From VRUE01 sp036276735 (GTDB lineage Bacteria; Actinomycetota; Thermoleophilia; Solirubrobacterales; 70-9), in the NCBI GenBank assembly GCA_036276735.1, contig DASUOH010000021.1, positions 62,001-126,000 on the forward strand: a stretch of DNA of 64,000 bases, written 5' to 3'. The notes below the pieces were generated by a model. It did not search any database. It was not told the origin of the DNA and worked only from the letters and a program-made list of their open reading frames with translations. Within the stretch, counting starts at the first letter, position 1, and every line of letters begins with the position of its first letter. Below, one piece after another: positions 49,113-56,633 of this stretch. The position numbers and the translations under genes are program-made.

Positions 49113-49401
49113 ACGGGAGACGGCGGATGGGCCGGATTCCCCGCCGGCCCGGATCACCCCCTACCGCAACGGTCCCTACCTGGTCCGCGGGCCGTTCACC
49201 CTCGTCGACCAGGACGGCAACGAGATCGAGGTGAAGCGCCGCGTCGTCGCCCTATGCCGCTGCGGTCGCTCGAAGATGCGGCCCTTCTGCGACGGCACTC
49301 ACAAGGCGGTCCGCTTCCGCGCCGAGAGCGGCGTCGTCGAGCCGCCCGACCAAGACGACGTGCTGGCGGAATCCGAAGCGCTCGCCCCTGAGTCGACGTA
49401 G
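49105..49401 (+). CDS. CDGSH iron-sulfur protein
   Basis: A 98-residue protein with ITPYRNGPYLVRGPFTLVDQ and the CDGSH motif CRCGRSKMRPFCDGTH (C-x-C-x8-C-D-G-x-H), which holds a [2Fe-2S] cluster with three Cys and one His ligand. The N-terminal NGP(Y/L)xVxG(P)F strand is typical. GTG 49105 overlaps the previous gene. Probably redox or cluster-transfer role. Its 3' end overlaps the convergent GT2 gene by 103 bases. Confidence 0.92.
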   Translation: MAERETADGPDSPPARITPYRNGPYLVRGPFTLVDQDGNEIEVKRRVVALCRCGRSKMRPFCDGTHKAVRFRAESGVVEPPDQDDVLAESEALAPEST

Positions 49402-50369
49402 CGGCGCCGCAGCCGGCGCATCGGCGTCGCCGCGTGGTGGAGTCGGCGGTCGCCGTAGCGGACGCCGCCGGCCAGCCGTTCCCCCACCGCGAGCCAGGCG
49501 CATACCGCGCGCTCGGCGATCCAGGCCGGCGCCAGCAACGAGCCGCTGAGCGGGAGCCGCGCGGCGCCGCCGGCCCGCCGGCGCCCCATTTCCGCGACCG
49601 CGACCGAGCCGAAAGACGCCAGCGCGAGGCGGCGCCAGCGCCCCCGTCGCGCCTGCCGTGCGGCCCACGGGCCGATCGCCAGCCAGGCGGCCATCCGCGC
49701 CGGGATCGCGAAGTCGTCGTAGGCCTGGCGGACGCGCTGCGAGAGGAAATGGGCGGTGCTCGGCGGTCGCCGGGCGACGTAGAGGTCGAGCGGGGTCAGC
49801 ACCTCGCCGCCGGCGGCGCGGATCGTCCGCATCAGCTCCAGGTTCTCGAAGAGGGAGTCTCCGTCGTAGGCGCCGCTGGCGAGAAACGAGGAGCGGCGGA
49901 CCGCGAGCGTGCCGGGGAAGTCGCCGACCGGGAAGTCGCGATCGGCGGTGAACACCCGGTTGAGCAGGGAGCGCGCCGTGTCCCAGCGGGCGTGCCAGGG
50001 CAGCTCGTCGAAATAGTTCTGCGGGCGAACCAGGTCGGCGACGCCGAGCAGCGCCGCCGTCCGCCGCAGAGTCGCCGGCTCGTAGCGAATGTCGTCGTCG
50101 GCGATCACCACGCGGTCGTTGGAGCAGTGGCGCATGCCGGTGATCACCCCGTTGACTTTTCCCATCGCGAAGTCGAGGTCGGGATCGGGCGGCAGGTGGC
50201 GCGCGACGCCGCGCAGCGCCGCGGCGTGGCGCTCGAAGACCTGCGGTGGAGAGCCGTCGACTACGAGGATCTCCTCGGCCTCGCCGGAAAGGCTGCGCAG
50301 GTAGGCGGCGAGCTCCTCGATCGAGCCGGGCTCGCTCCAGCGCAGCGGCAGCACGTAGGAGACGGTCAC
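49299..50369 (-). CDS. GT2 family glycosyltransferase
   Basis: A 356-residue glycosyltransferase starting at GTG 50369, which overlaps the stop of the upstream gene in a GTGA. It has a GT-A fold: VTVSYVLPLRWSEPGSIEEL, EEILVVDGSPPQVF, RVVIADDDIRYEPATL (DDD metal motif), GDFPGTLAVRRSSFLASG and LFENLELMRTIRAAGGEVL. The C-terminal third has one or two hydrophobic helices (MAAWLAIGPWAARQ). The last 50 codons are Ser/Arg-rich and overlap the CDGSH gene on the other strand, so the natural C-terminus may be shorter. The donor and acceptor are unknown. Confidence 0.82.
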   Translation of the reverse strand: MTVSYVLPLRWSEPGSIEELAAYLRSLSGEAEEILVVDGSPPQVFERHAAALRGVARHLPPDPDLDFAMGKVNGVITGMRHCSNDRVVIADDDIRYEPATLRRTAALLGVADLVRPQNYFDELPWHARWDTARSLLNRVFTADRDFPVGDFPGTLAVRRSSFLASGAYDGDSLFENLELMRTIRAAGGEVLTPLDLYVARRPPSTAHFLSQRVRQAYDDFAIPARMAAWLAIGPWAARQARRGRWRRLALASFGSVAVAEMGRRRAGGAARLPLSGSLLAPAWIAERAVCAWLAVGERLAGGVRYGDRRLHHAATPMRRLRRRYVDSGASASDSASTSSWSGGSTTPLSARKRTAL

Positions 50370-51424
50370 AGCGGCCGGCGCAGTGAGCTCTCGCCCGCCT
50401 CCCAGGCCGCGAGCAAGCGCCGCGCGAAACGGTCCTCGAGATGCAGCAGCGCTCGCGCGCCGAAGACGATGTCGACAGCCAGCTCCGGGTGCGCCTTGGC
50501 CAGGCCGCCGGCCAGGTCGTAGGCGGCGATGTTCTCGTGCATGGCGTCGGCCTCGACGTGCTCGTCGTAGAAGTCGGTCGCCTCGGCATCGAAGCCGAGC
50601 CGGCGCAGCGCGTTGCCGTAGCGGCGGTTGGGGATGGCCGAGGTCATCTCGAACATCGCCAGGTGCCCGACGATCGCGCCGAGCCGCTCGCGATGCAGGC
50701 CGCAGGCCGACATCAGGTTGACGGTCGCCAGCGTCGAGCCGGGGATGCGGTCGAGGTAGGCGTTCTCGCGGTCGTCGAGGCCGAGCGCCCGCATCGTCTT
50801 GGCGAACAGCGCCGAGTGCATCCGCTCGGGCCGGCCACCGCCGTACTCGTCCGCCTGCACCTCGAGCAGCGCCACCTTCGCCGGCCCGCTGAGGCGCGGG
50901 ATCGCCCAGCTGTGCGGGTCGGCCTCTTTGAGCTGGTAGAGCGAGCGGTGGACGACGAACTCGCGGAACTGGCCGAGGTCGGCGTGGCGCTCCAGGTGGC
51001 GCGACAGCGAGACGCCTTGATCGCCTTCCTCGAGCCGGAAGAGATGGTCGCCGACCTCCCCAGGATCGACCGGCTCGCCGGCACCGACCGCGTCCTCGAG
51101 CGCGCCGAAGAAAGCAGCCTCCAGCGCCGCGCGGGCGGCCAGCAGCGTCGGGCTCCATTCCCAGGCCGGGTCGACGCCGGGGAACGAGCGGTAGTGCAGC
51201 TCGTAGCAGAGATAGAGCGCCAGCTGGAAGTCGTCGTCGCCGAGCGGGTCGGCGACGCCGCCGAGCAGCTCCCCCACCCCTTCGGCCGCCTCCAGCGGCA
51301 GCACCATGTTCTCCGCGGCGGGCGTCGAGAGCATCGCCGCGACCAGTTCGCTCAGCGGTCCGCGAGCCGGGACGAGCAGGCGGGCGGAGCCCGCCCCCGT
51401 CTGGTCAACCCCGATCGCGCTCAC
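50366..51424 (-). CDS. Iron-containing redox enzyme (heme-oxygenase-like diiron) family protein
   Basis: A 352-residue protein that fits the iron-containing redox family: ENMVLPLEAAEGVGELLGGV, YLCYELHYRSFPGVDPAWEW, FREFVVHRSLYQLKEADPHS, ALLEVQADEYGGGRPERMHS and YDEHVEADAMHENIAAYDLA. The E...H and E..DEY...H motifs would form a helical diiron site. Substrate unknown; relatives act on fatty acids or amino acids. Start GTG 51424, 3 bases after the ligD stop in the same direction; its stop overlaps the GT2 start. The three genes form one operon. Confidence 0.85.
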   Translation of the reverse strand: MSAIGVDQTGAGSARLLVPARGPLSELVAAMLSTPAAENMVLPLEAAEGVGELLGGVADPLGDDDFQLALYLCYELHYRSFPGVDPAWEWSPTLLAARAALEAAFFGALEDAVGAGEPVDPGEVGDHLFRLEEGDQGVSLSRHLERHADLGQFREFVVHRSLYQLKEADPHSWAIPRLSGPAKVALLEVQADEYGGGRPERMHSALFAKTMRALGLDDRENAYLDRIPGSTLATVNLMSACGLHRERLGAIVGHLAMFEMTSAIPNRRYGNALRRLGFDAEATDFYDEHVEADAMHENIAAYDLAGGLAKAHPELAVDIVFGARALLHLEDRFARRLLAAWEAGESSLRRPL

Positions 51425-51427
51425 GGG

Positions 51428-53605
51428 CTACTGCTTCCCGACAAAACCTTCCGGAAAACTCTGCCGATCGCTGAGCAACGGCGCAAAGAGATCGCCCTTC
51501 GCCTCGACCCGCTCCAAGACGGCGGCGGGGTCGAAGACGAGCCGCTTGGCGTCGCCCTCCGCCAGCGCCGCCTCGACCTCGTCCCACTCCAGCGGCGTCG
51601 AGACGGTCGGCCGCTCCTTCGCCCGCAGCGAGTAGACGCAGACGGTCGTCTTGTGCGGGTCGTTCTGGCTCCAGTCGATCAGCACCCTGCCGCCGCGCTC
51701 GCTCTTGGTCCGCCGCGAGACGACCCGGTCGCCGAACCCGCTCTCCAGCGTCTCGGCGACGGCGCGCGCGAACGGCTTGGTCTGCTCGTAGGTGACCTCG
51801 GTGTTGAGCGGCACGTAGAGCTGCATCCCCTTCGAGCCCGAGGTCTTGACGTAGCTGCTCAACCCCAGCTGCTCCAGCATCCCCCTGACCCAGACCGCGA
51901 CCTGGCAGCAGTCGACGACGTCGGCCGACGCACCCGGATCGAGGTCGAAGACGATCGCGGTCGGTCGCTCCGGCTCCGCCACGGGCGCCAGCGAGACGCG
52001 CAGCTCACCGCTGGCCACTTCGCTCACCTTCCGCCCGAGCAGGTGCGGCTCCAGGACGTCGGCGATCTGGGCATACCAATCTCCAGCGGGTGAGATTGCG
52101 GCCCTCGCGGCGCTGGGCACGGCGGCATCCACCTGCTCGCGCACGACTTCGGAGGCATCCTTGTCCTCGCGCAGCCCCTTGAAGGAGCCGTGGCGGACCA
52201 GCCCCTCTTTGGTCAGCTCGCGCATCTCGATCTCGGCGACCAGCCGCGGCTCCACCCAGTTGGCCTGGCGCGGCCCCTTGCGGGCGGCGAACGGGTTGGT
52301 GTCGATCGCGAGCGGCCGCAGCCGCTCGAGCAGGTCGTCGAGATCCCGCTCCGAGAAACCGGTGCCGACTTTGCCCGCGTAGTGAAAGATGCGGCCGCCG
52401 TCGTCGGGGTCGAACCAGCCGAGCAGCAGGGCGCCGAGCCGGTTGCGGCGTCGCCCTTCGCCGGGCAGCCAGCCGCCGATCACCAGCTCCTGCCGGCCGG
52501 TGTTCTTCACCTTCAGCCAGGAGCCGCCGCGCTTGCCGGGCAGGTAGCGGCTGTCCAGCCGCTTCATCACGATCCCCTCCAGCTGCTGCTCCCGGCTCGC
52601 CGCGAGCAGCTCCTGCGCGTGGCCGGTCGAGTGGCTCGGGGTCTGCCAGCTCGGCCCCCCCAGTTCCAGCCCCTCGAGCAGCTGGCGGCGATGGCGGTAC
52701 GGCTCCCCCATCAGGTCGCGGCCGTCTAGATAAAGGAGGTCGAAGAGGACGTAGGTGACGGGGTATTCCTTCATCCGCCGCCGCACGACGCTCTCCGAGG
52801 TTTGGTGGATGCGCTGCTGCAGTCGCTCGAAGCTCGGTCGGCCCTGCGGGTCGAAGGCGACCAGCTCGCCGTCGAGGACGGCGTCGCGGGATCCGAGCTG
52901 ACGCGAGAGGCGCCGCACCTCCGGGTACTGCGCGGTGATGTCGCGCAGATTGCGGCTCTGCAATTCCAGCCGCCCCGGCTGGCAGTAGGCGATCGCCCGC
53001 ACGCCGTCCCACTTGACCTCCACCGCCCAGCCGTCGTCTGAGGCCGGCAGGTCGGCGAGCTTGGCGAGCATCGGCACGACCGATTCGGGGAAGGGGTCGC
53101 GGCGCTCGCTCGGCGGGTCGACGCGGTGGATCATCCAGTCGCGCTCACCGCCGGCGCGGAAGAGCGCGTAGCGACCCTCGAGCCGCTCGCCGTGAAAGCT
53201 GAGGACGACTTTGCCCTCCTCCCACTTGTGCAGCTCGTAGGTGCCACGGTCCCAGATCTTCATCGTCCCGGCGCCGTACTCGCCGGCCGGGATCTCGCCC
53301 TCGAACTCGAGGTACTCGAGCGGGTGGTCCTCGGTGTGGACGGCCTTGCGGTTCTCGTCGGGGCTCTCGGGAATCCCGTTGGGGATCGCCCAGGAGGCGG
53401 CGATGCCCTCGTGCTCGAGCCGCAGGTCCCAGTGCAGGCGGCGGGCGCTGTGCTCCTGAACGACGAAGCGCGGCGCGGCCTGCTTGCGCCGGCGGCCCTT
53501 CGGCGCCGGCTCGCGGGTCTTCGCGAAGTCGCGCTTGCGCTCGTACTCGGCGAGCTTCGCGTCCTTCCCGGCGCCCTTCTTGGTCGTCTTCTTTCTCGGG
53601 CTCAC
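51428..53605 (-). CDS. ligD: LigD: phosphoesterase-ligase-polymerase, polymerase shortened
   Basis: A 725-residue non-homologous end-joining protein in PE-Lig-Pol order. Residues about 45-150 form the 3'-phosphoesterase (VVQEHSARRLHWDLRLEHEG). Residues about 175-480 form the ATP-dependent ligase (VEVKWDGVRAI with the adenylated Lys; DGELVAF; EGIVMKRLDSRY; SWLKVK). Residues about 500-690 are polymerase-like with FDLDPG, TSGSKGMQLYVPL and GGRVLIDWSQND, so the metal Asp residues are kept. The N-terminal lobe of Pol (KRYP, FxKN and WLANL-type segments) is missing, about 90-100 residues less than normal. A complete stand-alone Pol is encoded at 59687-60823. No Ku gene is in the window. GTG 53605 start. 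Confidence 0.9.
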   Translation of the reverse strand: MSPRKKTTKKGAGKDAKLAEYERKRDFAKTREPAPKGRRRKQAAPRFVVQEHSARRLHWDLRLEHEGIAASWAIPNGIPESPDENRKAVHTEDHPLEYLEFEGEIPAGEYGAGTMKIWDRGTYELHKWEEGKVVLSFHGERLEGRYALFRAGGERDWMIHRVDPPSERRDPFPESVVPMLAKLADLPASDDGWAVEVKWDGVRAIAYCQPGRLELQSRNLRDITAQYPEVRRLSRQLGSRDAVLDGELVAFDPQGRPSFERLQQRIHQTSESVVRRRMKEYPVTYVLFDLLYLDGRDLMGEPYRHRRQLLEGLELGGPSWQTPSHSTGHAQELLAASREQQLEGIVMKRLDSRYLPGKRGGSWLKVKNTGRQELVIGGWLPGEGRRRNRLGALLLGWFDPDDGGRIFHYAGKVGTGFSERDLDDLLERLRPLAIDTNPFAARKGPRQANWVEPRLVAEIEMRELTKEGLVRHGSFKGLREDKDASEVVREQVDAAVPSAARAAISPAGDWYAQIADVLEPHLLGRKVSEVASGELRVSLAPVAEPERPTAIVFDLDPGASADVVDCCQVAVWVRGMLEQLGLSSYVKTSGSKGMQLYVPLNTEVTYEQTKPFARAVAETLESGFGDRVVSRRTKSERGGRVLIDWSQNDPHKTTVCVYSLRAKERPTVSTPLEWDEVEAALAEGDAKRLVFDPAAVLERVEAKGDLFAPLLSDRQSFPEGFVGKQ

Positions 53606-53658
53606 ACGGTCACCGTAGAGCTGTTTCCCCCACTGCCTCCCGGGTACGCCCTTCGTGT

Positions 53659-54534
53659 ATGGCCGACGAGCGGGTCGAGATAAAGGACGACAGCCCGACC
53701 GCCGGCCGTGATGGTGCCGACAAAGGCGGCCGCGTCCTGATCGTCGCCGATGAGGCGGTGGCCGGGGAGGAGTTGCGCCGCAGCGTCATTGACCACTTCG
53801 AGGGCGAGCCGAGCAGCGTCTTCGTCGTCGCCCCGGCCCTGGCCGACTCCGGCCTCAAGCACACGATGGGCGACGTCGACGAGGCGGTCGGACCTGCCCA
53901 GGAGCGTCTCGAGCGGACCTTGGAGGAGCTGCGGCGGGCCGGAATCGAGGCCGACGGAGAGGTCGGCGACTCCGACCCGATGGTCGCGATCAGCGACGAG
54001 ATCCTCAAGTTCCGTCCCGACCAAATCCTTCTCGTCGCCCACGGTGGCAAGGAAAGCGCCTTCGCCGAGCGCGGCCTGCTCGAGCAGGCGCAGCGCGACC
54101 TAGACCTGCCGGTGACCGAGCTGGTCGTCGACCGCGACGAGAGCCCGCACGTCCTCGACGTCAAGGAAACCGAACGCGGGGCCGGACGGGACAAAGGCTG
54201 GCGCCCTTCGGCCAACATGCCCGCCCTGTCGAAACGAGATCTCGGTGGGATCTTCGTCGCGATCGTCGGCACCCTGCTGCTTGGCGCCCTCGCCGCCGAC
54301 TGCGTCGGCGAGCAGAGCGGCCACGACTTCGAGGAGGGCCGTCTCAACTTCGCCTGCGCCGCCCGAATCCTGATCGCGACCGGCATGGCGCTGATCAACC
54401 TCGCCCACGTGGTCGGTCTCTTCCTCTTCCAGAGCGTCGGCTACGAGGGCATGTGGAACCGCTTCTTCTCCCGCCTCAGCCTGATCGGGACGCCGCTGGC
54501 GATCGTGGCGTCGTTGCTGCTCGGCTTTGCCTAG
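53659..54534 (+). CDS. UspA-like domain fused to membrane segments
   Basis: A 291-residue protein. Residues about 25-165 resemble a universal-stress/nucleotide-binding domain (VLIVADEAVAGEELRRSVID, VFVVAPALADS, ILKFRPDQILLVAHGGKESA, VTELVVDRD). Residues about 195-291 carry three membrane segments (LGGIFVAIVGTLLLGAL, ARILIATGMALINLAHVVGL, LIGTPLAIVASLLLGF). The Usp ATP-binding glycine motif is not well conserved. Probable stress or signalling role at the membrane. It is divergent from ligD and overlaps the convergent ZIP gene by 4 bases. Confidence 0.65.
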   Translation: MADERVEIKDDSPTAGRDGADKGGRVLIVADEAVAGEELRRSVIDHFEGEPSSVFVVAPALADSGLKHTMGDVDEAVGPAQERLERTLEELRRAGIEADGEVGDSDPMVAISDEILKFRPDQILLVAHGGKESAFAERGLLEQAQRDLDLPVTELVVDRDESPHVLDVKETERGAGRDKGWRPSANMPALSKRDLGGIFVAIVGTLLLGALAADCVGEQSGHDFEEGRLNFACAARILIATGMALINLAHVVGLFLFQSVGYEGMWNRFFSRLSLIGTPLAIVASLLLGFA

Positions 54535-55271
54535 ACGCCTAGCGCGAAGCTGAGCGCCATCATCAGCGCCGCGCCCGCGACGATGCCGCCGCTGGGGCCG
54601 ACGAGCCGGCGGCCGGCGTAGGCCTTGGGCAGCAGCTCGACGGCGATCAGGGCCAGCATCGCGCCGGCGGCGAGGGCGAAGGAGAAGGGCAGCAGCGACT
54701 CGACTTGCTCGACGAGCAGGTAGGCGACGAGTGCGCCAACCGGCTGCGGGGCGCTGGTCGCGACCGCCGCCCAGAACTGGCGCGAGCGGCCGAAGCCCGC
54801 ACTCGCCATCGGGATCGCGACGCTGGTCCCCTCGGGGACGTTTTGGAGTGCGATCGCGAGGATCACGAAGAGGCTGAGGCCAGCCCGATCGGAGGCGAAG
54901 GCGGTGCCGATCGCGAAGCCCTCGGGCAGGCTGTGGACCAGGAGGACGAAGAAGGTCAGAGCCGAGGTACGGACTCCGGGGCCGCTGCGACCCATGAAGC
55001 TGGTGTCCGCGTCAAACCAGCGCCAGGCGATCCCGAGCACCGCCGCGCCCGCCAGCAGACCGCCGGCCACCTCCGCCACCGAGCCTTCTTCACCCGCCGG
55101 GATCAACAGGCCGACTAAGGAGGCGACGCCCATCACCCCGGCGGCGAAGCCGAGCAGGATCGGCGTCAGCCGCGCCGCCCGGGTGCCGAGGAAGAAGACG
55201 GGTACGGCGCCGAGCCCGGTGGCAAGGGCGGTCGCCGAAGCGGCCGCGAGGAGCAGAAGGACCTCGAGCAT
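54531..55271 (-). CDS. ZIP family divalent-metal transporter
   Basis: A 246-residue transporter with about eight helices. The metal-binding helices are clear: VLLVHSLPEGFAIGTAFA (helix 4, HSxPEG) and LAIALQNVPEGTSVAIPM (helix 5, H/QNxPEG), forming the ZIP metal site. The metal may be Zn, Mn or Fe. The 5' part (FFLGTRAARLTPILLGFAAG) has a diverged second copy as a fragment at 58849-59002. A 9-base perfect inverted repeat lies 62 bases upstream. Confidence 0.9.
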   Translation of the reverse strand: MLEVLLLLAAASATALATGLGAVPVFFLGTRAARLTPILLGFAAGVMGVASLVGLLIPAGEEGSVAEVAGGLLAGAAVLGIAWRWFDADTSFMGRSGPGVRTSALTFFVLLVHSLPEGFAIGTAFASDRAGLSLFVILAIALQNVPEGTSVAIPMASAGFGRSRQFWAAVATSAPQPVGALVAYLLVEQVESLLPFSFALAAGAMLALIAVELLPKAYAGRRLVGPSGGIVAGAALMMALSFALGV

Positions 55272-55332
55272 GCGAGCAACCTACGGTCGCCGCCTGACGG
55301 CCCCGGAGAACGCCGGTCTATGGATTCTTAAC

Positions 55333-55376
55333 AATCGGCGGCTCTCTTCGGTGGTCAGAAGTCGAAACCGCCGATT
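55333..55376. repeat. Inverted repeat upstream of the ZIP gene
   Basis: AATCGGCGG (55333-55341) and CCGCCGATT (55368-55376) are perfect 9-base complements separated by 26 bases. The element lies in a 208-base AT-richer interval between the divergent ZIP (start 55271) and exported protein (start 55480) genes. It may be an operator pair or a leader stem. Confidence 0.45.
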
Positions 55377-55479
55377 AGCAGGAATTTCCGCATGAGAAGT
55401 AGCTTCGACCTCAACTTTAGTGTTCCCAATCCTTGAATTTTTATGGCAAATACCGACGAATATTGGGTAGCCTAATCGC

Positions 55480-56550
55480 GTGGTGACGGTTCGTTCCCAA
55501 AGAGACCTCCGCACGGCCTGGCCGGTTGCGGTGGCCCTCGTCGCGGCGGCAATCGGGGTTGCGATCCTGGCGCCGACGGCACACGCCGCCGACGCCGGCG
55601 CAGTGCCAGCGCCTGTCGAGGAAGCCGCCCAGCCGGTCGAAGTAGAAGCGGCAGAAGCGGCGCCCGTGGCAGAGGAAGCGGCGCCCCAGGAACCGACTCC
55701 GGTCTCCGCCGGCGGCGAAGAAGAGGCCGCCACCGAACAGGCTGTCACTGCTCCGGTGGAAGATGCGACGGCTCGGGTCCAAGAAACCGCGGCCTCGGCC
55801 GAAGAGGCCGCCGCGAGTGTCTCGAACGTGGAGCCGCCGCAGGCCTCCGTGCCCGTGGCGAAGTCGGTCGGGCGAGTGACGGAGACGGTCGCCGATGTCA
55901 GCGATGACGCGGCGTCAACGGCGGACCGTGTCGACGTCGTCGGCGGCGCGCAGGCGGCGGTCGACACCTCTCGTCGCAACCTCTCACAACCCCTCCACGA
56001 TGCTGCGCTCGACCGCAGCCCTCGCGACGCGGCTGCGCCGCTACGAACCGCGTCGACCGACTTCGGTCCCACCCCCTCAGACGGTCCTTCCGCCTCGGAC
56101 GGTCCTTCCGTCGCGACGCCCACCACCGGGCAGCTCGAGCAATCGGAGCGGAACAGCTCCTCACTCGCGCCACCGCCGACTGGCGCCGACCTCTCGCCGG
56201 ACTCGCTCTCCGCCGGCGCCGCCTCACTCAGCGCCGCCTCACTCAGCGCCGCGTCTGAGTTGCGGCTCGCCGGCTTGCCGCTCGCGCAAACTTCCTCGCT
56301 CGCAATGGTGACGGCGACTGAGTCGTCCCATCGGGCGCCCGCCGTCCCAAGCGTCCCTTCCCCCGCGCCGCCGGCGGTGCCCTTCGGCGGCCCGGCCGCC
56401 TCGGGGATGGGCGGAACCAGCTTTGTCCCTCTCGCCGCGCTGTTGGCGTTGCTCGCGCTGGCCACGCCGGCGATTCTGCGCAGACTCAGGGAGGCGCCCA
56501 CGCTCGGGGCGCCCTGCCCGTTCGTCTGCGCGCTCGAGCGCCCTGGCTAG
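55480..56550 (+). CDS. Exported low-complexity protein with C-terminal membrane anchor
   Basis: A 356-residue protein. Residues 1-36 are a signal peptide (AVALVAAAIGVAILAPTAHA-A). The mature chain is Ala/Glu/Val/Pro-rich, then Ser/Thr/Pro-rich with short duplications (PSDGPSASDGPS; ASLSAASLSAAS). The end has a membrane helix (FVPLAALLALLALATPAILR) followed by RRLREAPTLGAPCPFVCALE. From memory this C-terminal anchor with a PFxCALERPG tail is common to many Thermoleophilia exported proteins. GTG 55480 is the start. Probably a cell-surface or wall-spanning protein; no domain is recognised. Confidence 0.75.
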   Translation: MVTVRSQRDLRTAWPVAVALVAAAIGVAILAPTAHAADAGAVPAPVEEAAQPVEVEAAEAAPVAEEAAPQEPTPVSAGGEEEAATEQAVTAPVEDATARVQETAASAEEAAASVSNVEPPQASVPVAKSVGRVTETVADVSDDAASTADRVDVVGGAQAAVDTSRRNLSQPLHDAALDRSPRDAAAPLRTASTDFGPTPSDGPSASDGPSVATPTTGQLEQSERNSSSLAPPPTGADLSPDSLSAGAASLSAASLSAASELRLAGLPLAQTSSLAMVTATESSHRAPAVPSVPSPAPPAVPFGGPAASGMGGTSFVPLAALLALLALATPAILRRLREAPTLGAPCPFVCALERPG

Positions 56551-56633
56551 GTCCTCCGGGACCCCAAACCAGGGCTGCGCCGGGAGCCCTTTCTCCCCCC
56601 GGCGAGAAACAACTCGAGTGAAAGGAATGTCCG

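Noticed and set aside
46959..49157. 732-codon minus-strand frame opposite the holin/DUF3618/Nei genes
   Set aside because: The plus-strand genes are recognised families with coupled starts; the minus frame shows no domain.
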